Source: UBA1046 sp050945515 (lineage in GTDB: Bacteria; Bacillota; Clostridia; Saccharofermentanales; DTU023). From it: DNA of 62,820 bases. The notes below the pieces were generated by a model, which was not told the origin of the DNA, searched no databases, and saw nothing but the letters and a program-made list of their open reading frames with translations. The stretch covers positions 1 through 62,820 of the forward strand of contig JBMNTB010000010.1 of assembly GCA_050945515.1 (NCBI GenBank), given 5' to 3'. The position numbers were made by a program, and so were the translations under genes. The first letter of the stretch is position 1, and every line of letters begins with the position of its first letter. This document shows, in pieces, positions 35,853 to 46,101 of this stretch.

Positions 35853-37304
35853 TTAATTTGACTTAGTATGGTCTTGATCAGAGCTGATTGCTTTTTGTTT
35901 ATCAGGACCCGTGTCCTTTCCGGCTTTTACTTTTGTGTCCTTAGAAACAGAGAATTGCTCGGGATAGTACAGATGGGCGGCCAAACGGTGAAATAGCGGC
36001 CGGGTTACGATGATAACCAAAAGTTGAGCGATGCCGGCTGCAATCAGTATTGACTGAATCGAAACTATATCAGCCAGCGGTCCGAAGAAGACGGTGCCCA
36101 TAGGAATAGCGAACGAACCCACCATATACTGCAAAGCGAAAGTTCGTCCCTGATACTTGCGAGGAACTTCTTCTTGGAGGAAGACCGTGCTATTGGTTGT
36201 GTAAAAAGGCACAACCAGACCGAATAGAAATAGAACCAGACTGAACATCCAGATCACAGCCCAACTGGCGTAACCCAGCAGGCCGAGAGCAACCATAATC
36301 AGGGAAATTATTCCCCCGGCCATGCGCAGAGTGTGAACTTTGTTGAAGAATTCACCGCGCTTAGCGACCAAGAGACCGCCCAGTGCCATGCCGGAGAAGA
36401 TCGCTACCTGAGTAATAGTGATATTAAAAGGATCCAAACCGAAATTACGCCGAATATATAGCGGCAGCAGAGCAGCACCGGGCGAAATCAGGATCATGAA
36501 GACGGTATAGACAGTGAGCATGGCGAAGACGATTTTGTGCGAGCGGACATATTTGAAACCATCTACCATCTCTTGCCACTGTGAGGTCTTGGGCTTATCT
36601 TCCGGGACTGATTGATCTTCAGGGATTTTAATCACAAAGAGGCAGAGGATAGCAATAGTTGCCGTGATGACATCGATCAGGAAGATCTGCCACATCGGCA
36701 TTAGTGAAACGGCGACGCCGCCCAGAGCCGGTGCCGTCAGCAAGATAATATTGCTGGCTCCGTGATAGATGGCATTAGTTCTTACCAAACCCTGACGCGG
36801 CACAACCTGCGGCACGATCGAAGTAATGGCTGGCGAGTGGATACCGCTTCCGAAGGAGCGGATGCCGGTCACGATATAGATCAGCCACATGGCGTCATAA
36901 CCGACCAGAAACATGATTGCTACCAATAGAGTGGCTAGTGCGATCGAGCCGTCGGAAATTATCATCACCCATTTGCGGTTGTAGCGGTCTGCCCATACTC
37001 CGGCCAGAGGCGCAATCAGGAGTTGCGGCACATAGCCTGCCAGCGTGATAAAAGTCATAGCCAGGCCGGAGTTAGTGCGCAAAGTCACATACCAGATCAG
37101 AGCAAACTGAACAATTGCCGAGCCGAGTTGCGATGCGAGCTGCCCGGAAAACATTATGATGGCAGTTCGCACCCAGCTGCGATCAGCCGGAGCCGTTTCA
37201 GACTGTTGCGCTTCATTGTCCTGCGATGCTGAACCGGCGGCATTCTCTCTGTTGTTTATCTCAAGATCTATACCCTTAGATAGTCTGTTAGGTTTTTTCC
37301 CCAT
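35853..37304 (-). CDS. Major facilitator superfamily transporter (MFS_3-type, exporter-like)
   Basis: 483 aa with about 12 membrane helices. It has the MFS loop motif GVWADRYNRKWVMI after helix 2 and a matching one later. The fold and the RSFGSGIHSPAITSIVPQ segment resemble macrolide-efflux-type (MFS_3) proteins. A hydrophilic 45-residue N-terminus and a charged Lys/Asp-rich C-terminal tail flank the core. Substrate unknown. No strong ribosome site at ATG 37304. Divergent from addB. Confidence 0.85.
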   Translation of the reverse strand: MGKKPNRLSKGIDLEINNRENAAGSASQDNEAQQSETAPADRSWVRTAIIMFSGQLASQLGSAIVQFALIWYVTLRTNSGLAMTFITLAGYVPQLLIAPLAGVWADRYNRKWVMIISDGSIALATLLVAIMFLVGYDAMWLIYIVTGIRSFGSGIHSPAITSIVPQVVPRQGLVRTNAIYHGASNIILLTAPALGGVAVSLMPMWQIFLIDVITATIAILCLFVIKIPEDQSVPEDKPKTSQWQEMVDGFKYVRSHKIVFAMLTVYTVFMILISPGAALLPLYIRRNFGLDPFNITITQVAIFSGMALGGLLVAKRGEFFNKVHTLRMAGGIISLIMVALGLLGYASWAVIWMFSLVLFLFGLVVPFYTTNSTVFLQEEVPRKYQGRTFALQYMVGSFAIPMGTVFFGPLADIVSIQSILIAAGIAQLLVIIVTRPLFHRLAAHLYYPEQFSVSKDTKVKAGKDTGPDKQKAISSDQDHTKSN

Positions 37305-37521
37305 ACAATATTATTTTAACAGCAAGACCGCAATCACTCTAAACAAGTGTTGATTATCCCGGTCAGTTAATACAATTTTTACATTGGCGGATTTGCAGTT
37401 TTTCTACCGCTGTGGTGAAAAGATGCCCCCTCGTTTTTGTCGCCTTCGCCGCGGGGAGTAAATTGTTTATATCCTAGTTCCCGGCCGCAGTCATTGTATA
37501 ATGAGGCAGGAGGATTTGGCA

Positions 37522-40500
37522 GTGAGGCTTTACTATAGTACCGATCCGCAGGCACTGACAGACCGCTGTCTAGGCGAGCTGAATCTGTATACGCGCGAAG
37601 ACCCGATGCGAAGGGCCTTTCTGATCGTGCCTGAGAGCATGAAAGCCGATCTGGAGAGGAGATATCTGGAGCAGCATAATCGGGCCGGTCTGATGATGGC
37701 CGAGGTACTGTCATTTTCCCGTCTGGCACACAGACTGTTCTCCGAGGCGGGGGGGCTGGCTGTCAAACGGATCAGTGCCGCCGGCAAAGCTCTCCTGCTG
37801 CAAGAAATTCTTCAGCAGACGGAGAGACGGCATTCCCGTGCAGCAGCAGTTGTCGAACCCGAGGTTCAGACGGCACTGGAGACGGATTTGGATCCGGAAG
37901 CAGGGCCTGAACAAGGAGCAAAGGCGGAAGATGCGGAGATTCAAGAATCCGGGGAGAAATATTTCCGCAGATTCAGCAGATTCGTCGGAAAACCGGGTTT
38001 TGCTGCAGAACTGGCTACAGTAATGGGTGATTTCAGCCGTTACCGGATCTTACCGCAGGATCTAAGCGCTGCGGCAGCGGTAACTCCGTCAGCGATCACG
38101 TCGGACAAGCTGGCGGATTTCTCGCTTTTATTGGAACAGTACCGAAAGATACTGGCACAGTATGAGCTTAGCGACCCCGACTATGATCTGGATCGTTTGG
38201 CGGATCTACTGCGTGAGGCCGATCAAGAGCCGCGACTGGCTTTCCTACGGGAAACAGCAGTCTGGGTGTTGGGTTTTGGCGAGACCAGGGCCTTTACCAC
38301 CCAAGAACTGACTATTTTGACCTATCTCAATAGATATTGTAGTTCGCTGACCGTGACGGTTAGTTCGGATCGGCTGGATGAACAGGGCGACACAGTTTAT
38401 ACCCACGGCAGGAATACGGCACAGCAATTAAGAAGCATCAGCAGCAGTCTGACGGCAGAGCAAGTGGCGGACCGGCGGGGCATGCCTGCGGTTACAACTG
38501 TTTATGCTCCCAATGCCAGGGCGGAACTGGGCTTTGTCTGCGGCGAGATCAGAAGAATTCTGGTCGAAACTGATTTGCAGCGGCGGGATATCGGGATCGC
38601 CTTGGCCGATCCGGAGACTTACAATGATCTGCTGGCGGCAACTGCCCGCATCTATGATTTGCCTGTCTTTATTGATCGCCGCACTCCTCTGACCCAATCA
38701 TCTTTTCTGCGCCAGCTCGATGCTGTGCTGGAATATCTGCTGACACAAGCTGACCGTGAAGCTATTATGTCTTATCTGCGTGCCGGTTTCAGCGGGCTGC
38801 CTAGTGAGACGATAGATGATTTTGACAATCTATGTCTGGCTCGGGGATTGATCCGGCCGCGCGATTTCGCCCGCTTTGAGCCTGAACAATTGCTTGCTGC
38901 GGGCCAGCTGTCCGACACCGAACTTGATCTCTGGAATGAGGTCAGTCTTGTTCTGGAACCGCTAAATCAGCTCGGCAGCAAGATCCGGCAGAAGCGGCTC
39001 GGCGCGACCAAGCTGGAACTGCTCTCCGATTGGCTGCAGGGAGAGATATTTGCCCGGCTGGAGGACAGGATCGCTTATCTGCGCGAACAAGGTGAGGAAG
39101 AAGCGGCTCGAATTTTGATCGCTTCCTGGAATCAATGGTTTAAATTTCGAGAGGAAGCCGAGGCTTTCATGCAGTCGCTGACTTTGTCCCAAGCGGATTT
39201 TACCCGGTTGCTACGGGCGGCTCTCACCGGTTTTAGCCACAGCTCGATCCCGATGGGGATTGACAGCATCCGCGCCGGTAATCTGCGCCAGCTGACGACC
39301 TATCCGATAGAGGTGCTGTTCATCGTCGGTACCAGTCAGGACAATTTCCCGCCTCGCAGTACGGATGAGGGCTATCTGCGTGATAATGAGCGTTTGCTGC
39401 TGGCTGAACATAGTCGGAAGATCTTTCCCAGCCATCAAGCAGATCTGCCGCTGGCCCGGGAATGGCAGTTGCAACAGCTGCTGACGGCGCCGCGCAGACA
39501 TCTGTACCTAACTTCACCATCTCTCAATCGGGATGAGATCTCCCTGGTTCAGAAACAAATCGAAGAGCGCGTAGAAACTGAGACCATCCTGCTGTCGGAT
39601 CCTTTTGCGCCTTCGTCTGCTTGGAATGTGACGAAGATGGCACAAAGACAGCTGAATCTGGCGCTGGTTGATCCGGTTGCCCGCTACAGGCCGCTTGGTG
39701 ACCGGGAGGTCTGGCTTGAAGCTCTGCAGTTATTGGATAGCATGGCCGGACCGGGATTGCAGCCGGAGCGACGACCTGAACTATTACAATTACCTCAGGA
39801 ACTGGTACAGACACTGATTTTGCCGCGCGACCGGATGAGCGTATCACAATTACAACGTTATAATAGCTGCCCTTATAGCTATTTAGCTACATATCTGCTG
39901 CGCCTGCACGAACGCGAGAGCTGGCAGCCGAGCGCCAGAGAACAGGGTAGTCTCTTGCATGCGGTGATGGAACTGTCGATCAAAAAGCTGATGGCATCAT
40001 GGCAAGAAGTGGCAGAACCGGGGGAAAAAGCTGAGCTGGCGCAGGCCTGGCAGGCCGGTCTGACAGCCGGCAAGCTCGAGCAATATTACGAGACCGCAAT
40101 TGAAACCGCGGGATTGATGCATTTTGGCTTTCCGGAGGTGCGGGGGCAGATGAAGCGGCGGATTCTGAGCTATGCCCTGACGACCCTGCAGCTCACAGCG
40201 GATCAGATCAGGCGCGACCTGCTCTTTCCCGGGGCGGTGGAATGGCAGTTCCCACTGCCCGAGCGGGACAATCTTAAGCTGATAGCGGGTGATTGGCAGG
40301 TGACTCTCACCGGCACGATTGACCGCATCGACACAGCGGGGAATGATTTTGTTCTGATTGACTATAAGCGCGGTCGCCGACAGATTTTCCTGGCGGATCT
40401 GGTTCACGGCCTGAATCTGCAGCTACCGCTTTATCTTAAGGTTTTCAGCCATTTGCATCCGGAGACTGCGCCGCGGGGCTTCGGCTATTTCACCTTTGCT

Positions 40501-40890
40501 GACCGGCGCAGCGATAATCGCCAGGGGATCATGCCTGTCCCGACTGATCCCGCCGGGCTGCTCCGTGACGCCTTCGACAAACAAAAAATGACCGGTAGCT
40601 CTGAGGAATTGCTGCTGATCGCGGACTTTGCTGCTGACCGCGCCCGGGCAACCATGGCGGATATCCTCAGCGGCGCGCTGGGGGCCAGGCCGACTGTGCT
40701 GCGGACCGGACAGTCACCTTGTTCCTACTGCCAGTTCAAAGTGCATTGTCTGTATGATGGCCGCAGCGGGCGAGATCGGGTGCAGATCGCCGGTGCGCCC
40801 GGAGAATATGAAGCCCGGGCTGAAGAAATGATCAGAGACTGGCAGCGTCGGCAGAGTGAGAGGCAGAGGGGGAACGAGAATGGCGATTAA
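37522..40890 (+). CDS. addB: ATP-dependent helicase/nuclease subunit B (AddB)
   Basis: 1122 aa from GTG 37522, preferred because AGGAGG lies 8 nt upstream and a TATAAT at 37497-37502 overlaps the alternative ATG 37501. AddB features: an N-terminal inactive helicase-like region (YTREDPMRRAFLIVPE), TYPIEVLFIVGTSQDNFPP in the middle, and a C-terminal RecB-like nuclease with DFVLIDYKRG. The iron-sulfur cysteines are present: one in YNSCPYSYLA and three in CSYCQFKVHC. With AddA it resects double-strand breaks and recognises Chi. It overlaps addA by 11 bp. Confidence 0.92.
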   Translation: MRLYYSTDPQALTDRCLGELNLYTREDPMRRAFLIVPESMKADLERRYLEQHNRAGLMMAEVLSFSRLAHRLFSEAGGLAVKRISAAGKALLLQEILQQTERRHSRAAAVVEPEVQTALETDLDPEAGPEQGAKAEDAEIQESGEKYFRRFSRFVGKPGFAAELATVMGDFSRYRILPQDLSAAAAVTPSAITSDKLADFSLLLEQYRKILAQYELSDPDYDLDRLADLLREADQEPRLAFLRETAVWVLGFGETRAFTTQELTILTYLNRYCSSLTVTVSSDRLDEQGDTVYTHGRNTAQQLRSISSSLTAEQVADRRGMPAVTTVYAPNARAELGFVCGEIRRILVETDLQRRDIGIALADPETYNDLLAATARIYDLPVFIDRRTPLTQSSFLRQLDAVLEYLLTQADREAIMSYLRAGFSGLPSETIDDFDNLCLARGLIRPRDFARFEPEQLLAAGQLSDTELDLWNEVSLVLEPLNQLGSKIRQKRLGATKLELLSDWLQGEIFARLEDRIAYLREQGEEEAARILIASWNQWFKFREEAEAFMQSLTLSQADFTRLLRAALTGFSHSSIPMGIDSIRAGNLRQLTTYPIEVLFIVGTSQDNFPPRSTDEGYLRDNERLLLAEHSRKIFPSHQADLPLAREWQLQQLLTAPRRHLYLTSPSLNRDEISLVQKQIEERVETETILLSDPFAPSSAWNVTKMAQRQLNLALVDPVARYRPLGDREVWLEALQLLDSMAGPGLQPERRPELLQLPQELVQTLILPRDRMSVSQLQRYNSCPYSYLATYLLRLHERESWQPSAREQGSLLHAVMELSIKKLMASWQEVAEPGEKAELAQAWQAGLTAGKLEQYYETAIETAGLMHFGFPEVRGQMKRRILSYALTTLQLTADQIRRDLLFPGAVEWQFPLPERDNLKLIAGDWQVTLTGTIDRIDTAGNDFVLIDYKRGRRQIFLADLVHGLNLQLPLYLKVFSHLHPETAPRGFGYFTFADRRSDNRQGIMPVPTDPAGLLRDAFDKQKMTGSSEELLLIADFAADRARATMADILSGALGARPTVLRTGQSPCSYCQFKVHCLYDGRSGRDRVQIAGAPGEYEARAEEMIRDWQRRQSERQRGNENGD

Positions 40891-43800
40891 ATGGACGGCC
40901 GAACAACAGCAGACCTTTGCCTATGACGAAGAGCGAGACCTCCTGGTTTCCGCTGCCGCCGGCTCGGGCAAGACGACTGTCCTGACAGAGCGGATTGTCC
41001 GGCGCCTGATTTCCGGCCGGGTTGAGCCGGATCGGATCGCAGTCATGACCTTTACCGAGCTGGCTGCTACGCAGATGGCGCAGAAGATTGAGTCGGCGAT
41101 CCGCAGCTATCAGGAGAGGGAGACCGACCCGGCCGTTAAGCTGCGGGCCCGCGAGCTGGTCAGACAGCTGCCGGCCATGCAGATTTCTACGATCCATTCC
41201 TTTTGTCACAGTGTGATTGCTACTTATCTCAGTGAGCTGGTTGATGAGGACGGGGTACCCCTGATCGAACCGGGCTATCAGGTGCTGAAAGAAGAAGAGA
41301 AGAAACTGCTGATTGATCAGGCGATCGATGATGTGCTCGGCGCAATCTACCGGCTGGCAGCGGATGGTGAGGGTGCACTAAGTATTCTCCCGGCCACCGC
41401 ACTTTCCCGTGAACTCCCGCAGCTCCGAAGCGAGATTCAACCCTTTGTGGTGGCGGGACCGGACTGCACATTGGCCGCCTGGCTCGCTGACTTTGACCTC
41501 TTGGCCGCTGCCATCGCGCCCGGCTACGATGATCAGGGTCTGCGTGACAATCTGGCCCGGATGCTAAGTCAGCTCCGCAGTATGGCCGATTATCCCCGGT
41601 GGATTCAAACCGAGCTGACAGGGAATTACCACAGCTGCCGCAGCTGGGCGGACTCTGATTATGCCCGGGATTTATTTGCGGCACTGCGCAGCCATCTGGA
41701 GCCGGCATTAGAAGATCTGCAGCAATTGCAGACCCTGCCCTATTGGGATCGGATCTTCGATCCCCGGGAAAAAGCCAAGACTATCACGGCGCTTAAGCCT
41801 GCTATGCAGGCGGTTGCCGTCTTGCTGCCCGCTCTGGACGCAGTCCTGGTCACTGACGACTGGGATGCGATTAACCGCCTAGGGCGCAACCTGCCTCCGA
41901 TCACGGTGCTCAAAGGGGGCCGCGGCGAGCAGGCTCAGGAATTCAATGCCCTGTTTAATACTCATATCGCCCGGGTACTGGCTCTGATCACCGCCGATTT
42001 CCAAAATACCCGCGGCAATCCGGTTGACCGGTACTTTGATGATGTCTACCCCTGGTTCAGTCTCAGCCAGTCTGAGATTGAAGACAGCCTCGCCGGTACT
42101 TTTGGTCCGCTGGCCCGCCTGTTCGAGCTGATTCTTCTGGTTGACAGCCGCTACCGCACACTGAAACTACGCCAAAACAAAGTCGATTTCAACGACTTTG
42201 AGCACGATGCGCTCCGGCTGCTGCGCCAGCCCCAGATCTGTGCCGAATACCGCCAACGCTATCTGGAAGTCTATGTCGATGAATATCAGGATACCAGCAG
42301 TATCCAGGAAGCAGTCATCACATCTTTCGCCCGCGACAATCTCTATCTGGTCGGCGATATCAAGCAGAGCATCTATCGCTTCCGCTATGCCAATCCCGAT
42401 CTCTTTCGCGGCAAACAGGAGCGCTTTAACCCTTATGATGGAGAAACGAAGGCGTCATTGGGTAGTCCGGAAGGCTATGTCATCCGCCTCAATCGAAATT
42501 TCCGCAGTCTGCCCGGTATTATCGCTTTCGTCAATCAAGTCTTCAGCTCCTTTCTAACCAGAGAGACAGGCGAGATCGAATATGACCGCAGCGAGGCCCT
42601 AATCGCCGGTCGGTCGGACGAACCGGATTCTGACTTACCGGTAGAATTCCTGCTCACTATCTGTGACGATGAGACGGAAGAGATATCTGAAGCTGAGAAC
42701 ACAGAAACAGCTGCAGACGACGAAACTGCCGAGGCCGAAACGGCAGATACGGCGAAAGCAACCGTAACCGCCGCTGCAGCAGTAGCCGAAACTGTAGATA
42801 TAAATAATTCCACATTGACAGACAACCCATACGCAGTTGTGCCGGAAAACGGTTTTCAACTGTCCGGCGCAAGTTCTGCTAACGTGGCTCAAACAGTCGG
42901 TTCTTCTGACGAGATCCAGGCGGGACTCGGTCTGACGCCGGCTCCCCGCGGTCAGGAAGCGGCGGCGCTGCTGGCTGTAGCTCAAATTCGAGAAATACTG
43001 CGCACGACCTCGTATAAACTGAGCGATATCGCTATTTTGGCGCCGCAGCATAAGACATTGGATATCTGGCGCCAGGTCCTGACTGGCCATGGCATTCCTG
43101 TGGCCGGCGTTCCCCAGCGGGAATTTCTCGATTCACCGGTCTTGCGGCAGTTGGAAGCCCTGGTACAAGTACTCGACAATAGTCGACAAGACATCCCTTT
43201 AACCTCGACTCTTCTTTCCGGCTTGCTGGGCGAGAGTCTGAGCGAGGAGGAGCTGCTGCAGATTGCAGCAAGTGCAGAAGTGATGACCGTGGCTCTCCCG
43301 ACCTGTGAACCGGGACAGCCACCGAAAGCTTTCAATACAGAGGTTGACAGTGACCGTGGAATCTCCGCCGGGAAGGTTGTGGCGGAATCACGAGAACCTG
43401 TCTCATGGCAAGATGACGATGAGAGTGCCCGCACAGTCTATTACCGTGATCCTTATTATTTACGGCTGGAGGCATTTGTCGCAGCGGGCAGCCTAGGCCG
43501 GGAACAAACGGCAACATTTGCCGTAGCGAACGGCACAGACCGGGATCAGACGACAACATCCCCCGCAGCAGCAAGTCCGAACCAAGAGCAGACGGCAAAA
43601 CTGCGAAGTAAGGTGCGCCGCCTGCTGAGCAAGCTCGCCAACTGGCGTCTGTTGTCCGAAGACCTCCCGGTATCGGGACTGTTGACACGAATTATTGCCG
43701 ACAGTGGCTATGCGGACTATCTTGAGCGCCGCAGCTATGCCGGTGAGAATTTGGCCGATCTGGAAAGCTTTCTCGACTGGGTCAAATTGCTGGAGCAAAA

Positions 43801-45730
43801 CCAGCCGCTCAGCATAAATACATTGGCCGGCTATATCCGCAATCTGCGCGAGAAAGACAGTCAGCCGGAAGAAATCGAGCCGGTCGTGTCTGTCGGTGAT
43901 GCTGTGCGTGTTCTGACCGTCCACGGCAGCAAGGGACTGGAATTTCCGGTCGTATTCCTGGCCGGGCTGGATTCCGCCTATCATCAGCGCGACCGCTACC
44001 AGTTTGCCAGTCTCAGCGAGCAGGTGGGCATCACCAGCTACAGTATTGATCCGAACGGCGCCGGCACCTATCTGAATCTGCCGCATCAGGTACAGCTCGA
44101 AGCTGAGAAAATGGCGGAGAAAGCTGAGAAATGGCGTTTGCTCTATGTCGCCATGACCCGCGCCCGGGATCGACTCTATCTGGTCGATGCCCTGGATAAG
44201 CCCTATGGTGAGATCTCCTCAAATCAGAAAGATCTGGAGGCCGCAATAGCCTTGGCTCAGGCCGGAGACGGCCGCCTGCAGGCGGAGACACTGCGCCGGA
44301 TCCGCCACAACCGGGAGCTCATCTTCCACCTGCTATATCTGCAGGATGAAGAGCTGGGCGCAAAGGTGCTGGCCAGCACGGAAGGCAGTTTCCGCTTTCC
44401 TCATCTGCAAGTCCGCCTGATATCCCGAAACAAACTGGTGCAGAAAGTTTATCAGGAAACCGTCCGCAATCTTACTGACCTCATTCCGCCGCCGCTGCCC
44501 GACTTAAGCGCCGTTTCCGACTACGACCTGACCTCAAGCACCGGTCCCAACTCAGTCCCGGTCCCAGGCCCCGTTCCCGCCCCGGCCACAGGTACCGGCA
44601 CTGACCAGGCCACAGGTACCGGCACCGACCCCAGGGGCATCTCCACTCCGGATGCCAGCCGCGACTCGACCCCCACGGCAACCTCTACCCCATACATCGC
44701 TCCCGACTCGACAGCTCCTACACCACCAACAGACAAGGTCGCAAGACTGATCAAGCTGCTCAGTGCCGATGTCTCAGGGGGCATCCTAGCCACTGCCCCG
44801 GCCAAGATAACGGTCAGCGAGCTCAAGCGCCAGATCACTGTCCTGGCCGACGCGGAGCGAGCTGCCGAGGGGCTCAGCAGCGAAGCCACCCTCTTCTCCG
44901 ATATGGCTTTCCGGCTCCAACAGCCCGCGCCACAATCTACGCCTCAATTTGCTGATGCGAAGGCGCCGCCAAATGCATCCCGGCCAATCGAGTCACGCCC
45001 GGTTGATTACCGACGACAAGCCCGTATGTCTGCGGCACAGCTCGGTGTAGCTCTACATACTGTCTTTCAATTTCTGGACTTTGCCCGCCTGAACCAGGCT
45101 GAGAATGTGCAGCAAGAGTATGAACATCAGCTGGAGCAGATGGTGGCCAAGCAGCGCCTGTTGCCGGAGGAAAAGGCAGGGGTGCAGGGCTTTGCCGATA
45201 ATGCTCTGCAATTTGTGCGTTCCTCAAGCGGTCAGCGGCTGCTGCGGGCGGACCGAATCTACCGGGAGCAGCCTTTCACGCTGGCTATTCCGGCGCTGCT
45301 GCCACTATCCGCATCGCCAATTGCTGATCAGACCCTATCCGGACAGAGCATAGCTGCTCCGAATCAGACCGGCCCCGATCTGTTAAAAATCGATCAATTT
45401 GTGCAGCAGATAACAGCAACTGCGGACACTGCCCGGCAGACGGCATTTGACAGCAGCAGTTTCAGACTTGCCGTGCCGGAACCGGGCGCCGCGATTACCC
45501 TGCTGCAGGGCATGATCGATCTCTGGCTGGCGGATGCCGAGGGTATCCTGCTGCTGGATTTCAAGTCCGATCGGGTATCGTCTGATCCCGAGGAGGCTGC
45601 CCGGGAAATACGCCGGCGCTACCGCATTCAGATCGAAGTCTACGCCGAGGCCATCCGCCGCGCCACCGGTCAAACTGCCATCGACAAAAAAGTCTGGCTG
45701 ATCCGGCCCGGAATCGAAGTCACATTCTAA
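40880..45730 (+). CDS. addA: ATP-dependent helicase/nuclease subunit A (AddA), enlarged
   Basis: 1616 aa from ATG 40880 (GAGGGGG upstream); AddA is usually about 1200-1270 aa. UvrD-type motifs are complete: SAAAGSGKTTVL, VDEYQDTSS, GDIKQSIYRFRYANP, LNRNFRS, TVHGSKGLEFPVVFLAG, LLYVAMTRARDRLYLV. The C-terminal nuclease has LLLDFKSDRV and YRIQIEVYAEAIRR. The extra length comes from low-complexity, Ala/Thr/Glu- or Pro/Thr/Gly-rich insertions, mainly encoded around 42660-42950, 43320-43600, 44510-44740 and 45290-45450. All catalytic motifs survive, so the complex should work. The insertions are probably surface loops or linkers. Confidence 0.93.
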   Translation: MAIKWTAEQQQTFAYDEERDLLVSAAAGSGKTTVLTERIVRRLISGRVEPDRIAVMTFTELAATQMAQKIESAIRSYQERETDPAVKLRARELVRQLPAMQISTIHSFCHSVIATYLSELVDEDGVPLIEPGYQVLKEEEKKLLIDQAIDDVLGAIYRLAADGEGALSILPATALSRELPQLRSEIQPFVVAGPDCTLAAWLADFDLLAAAIAPGYDDQGLRDNLARMLSQLRSMADYPRWIQTELTGNYHSCRSWADSDYARDLFAALRSHLEPALEDLQQLQTLPYWDRIFDPREKAKTITALKPAMQAVAVLLPALDAVLVTDDWDAINRLGRNLPPITVLKGGRGEQAQEFNALFNTHIARVLALITADFQNTRGNPVDRYFDDVYPWFSLSQSEIEDSLAGTFGPLARLFELILLVDSRYRTLKLRQNKVDFNDFEHDALRLLRQPQICAEYRQRYLEVYVDEYQDTSSIQEAVITSFARDNLYLVGDIKQSIYRFRYANPDLFRGKQERFNPYDGETKASLGSPEGYVIRLNRNFRSLPGIIAFVNQVFSSFLTRETGEIEYDRSEALIAGRSDEPDSDLPVEFLLTICDDETEEISEAENTETAADDETAEAETADTAKATVTAAAAVAETVDINNSTLTDNPYAVVPENGFQLSGASSANVAQTVGSSDEIQAGLGLTPAPRGQEAAALLAVAQIREILRTTSYKLSDIAILAPQHKTLDIWRQVLTGHGIPVAGVPQREFLDSPVLRQLEALVQVLDNSRQDIPLTSTLLSGLLGESLSEEELLQIAASAEVMTVALPTCEPGQPPKAFNTEVDSDRGISAGKVVAESREPVSWQDDDESARTVYYRDPYYLRLEAFVAAGSLGREQTATFAVANGTDRDQTTTSPAAASPNQEQTAKLRSKVRRLLSKLANWRLLSEDLPVSGLLTRIIADSGYADYLERRSYAGENLADLESFLDWVKLLEQNQPLSINTLAGYIRNLREKDSQPEEIEPVVSVGDAVRVLTVHGSKGLEFPVVFLAGLDSAYHQRDRYQFASLSEQVGITSYSIDPNGAGTYLNLPHQVQLEAEKMAEKAEKWRLLYVAMTRARDRLYLVDALDKPYGEISSNQKDLEAAIALAQAGDGRLQAETLRRIRHNRELIFHLLYLQDEELGAKVLASTEGSFRFPHLQVRLISRNKLVQKVYQETVRNLTDLIPPPLPDLSAVSDYDLTSSTGPNSVPVPGPVPAPATGTGTDQATGTGTDPRGISTPDASRDSTPTATSTPYIAPDSTAPTPPTDKVARLIKLLSADVSGGILATAPAKITVSELKRQITVLADAERAAEGLSSEATLFSDMAFRLQQPAPQSTPQFADAKAPPNASRPIESRPVDYRRQARMSAAQLGVALHTVFQFLDFARLNQAENVQQEYEHQLEQMVAKQRLLPEEKAGVQGFADNALQFVRSSSGQRLLRADRIYREQPFTLAIPALLPLSASPIADQTLSGQSIAAPNQTGPDLLKIDQFVQQITATADTARQTAFDSSSFRLAVPEPGAAITLLQGMIDLWLADAEGILLLDFKSDRVSSDPEEAAREIRRRYRIQIEVYAEAIRRATGQTAIDKKVWLIRPGIEVTF
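44560..44700 (+). repeat. Pro/Thr/Gly low-complexity coding repeat in addA
   Basis: Short degenerate repeats (VPGPVPAP, ATGTGTDQ, ATGTGTDP, with the DNA unit CCACAGGTACCGGCAC occurring twice) form a linker between the helicase and nuclease parts. This looks like slippage-prone DNA. Confidence 0.7.
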
Positions 45731-45757
45731 GCAGTCACATCCTTCGCAGTGACAGCC

Positions 45758-45814
45758 GGGGAGAATGTCATAATTATGATAATGGCGTGAAACGCTGTAA
45801 CTCATAGGGTTTCA
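45758..45814. repeat. Left copy of a decayed direct repeat flanking the DUF4143 gene
   Basis: About 57 bp starting GGGGAGAATGTCATAATTAT and ending TAGGGTTTCA, matching 47388-47443 in the same orientation at roughly three quarters of positions. Read on the minus strand both copies end in a similar peptide (LKPYELQRFTPLS here, MKPYSLLRFPL in the other) followed by a stop, as if they were decayed 3' ends of one gene family. Confidence 0.65.
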
Positions 45815-45919
45815 GAGCTTCCACAAAGTACGAAATTCGAATCCGTCGATTAGGCCGTACTTTATGTATTGGTCTATTTCTCCCCGATATTTCTCAGGTA
45901 TTTGGTCTTGATTTTTCAT
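45812..45919 (-). pseudogene. Short open frame, probable gene remnant next to the left repeat
   Basis: 35 codons beginning MKNQDQIPEKYRGEIDQ and ending FEFRTLWKL. The next frame continues with EALKPYELQRFTPLS into the repeat, so a frameshifted C-terminal remnant is likely. No ribosome site. Family not recognised. The remaining sequence to 46101 is AT-rich, without another gene. Confidence 0.35.
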
Positions 45920-46101
45920 CTGCGAAATATTTGTAAAAATTAAATTCGCAGTATGTACCTTGCCTGAAAAATATATTATAATAAATCATTACTAAAAAAT
46001 GTGTAAATCCACAAAAAATAGTAACAGATTTTTGTTTATACAATAATACACCTGCTTGCAATTACTAGCTTCTGTGTCTTTACACAAAATCCAGGAGCCA
46101 T

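Noticed and set aside
43493..44086. Long minus-strand frame opposite addA
   Set aside because: Antisense shadow of GC-rich helicase coding sequence; its peptide shows no recognisable family.
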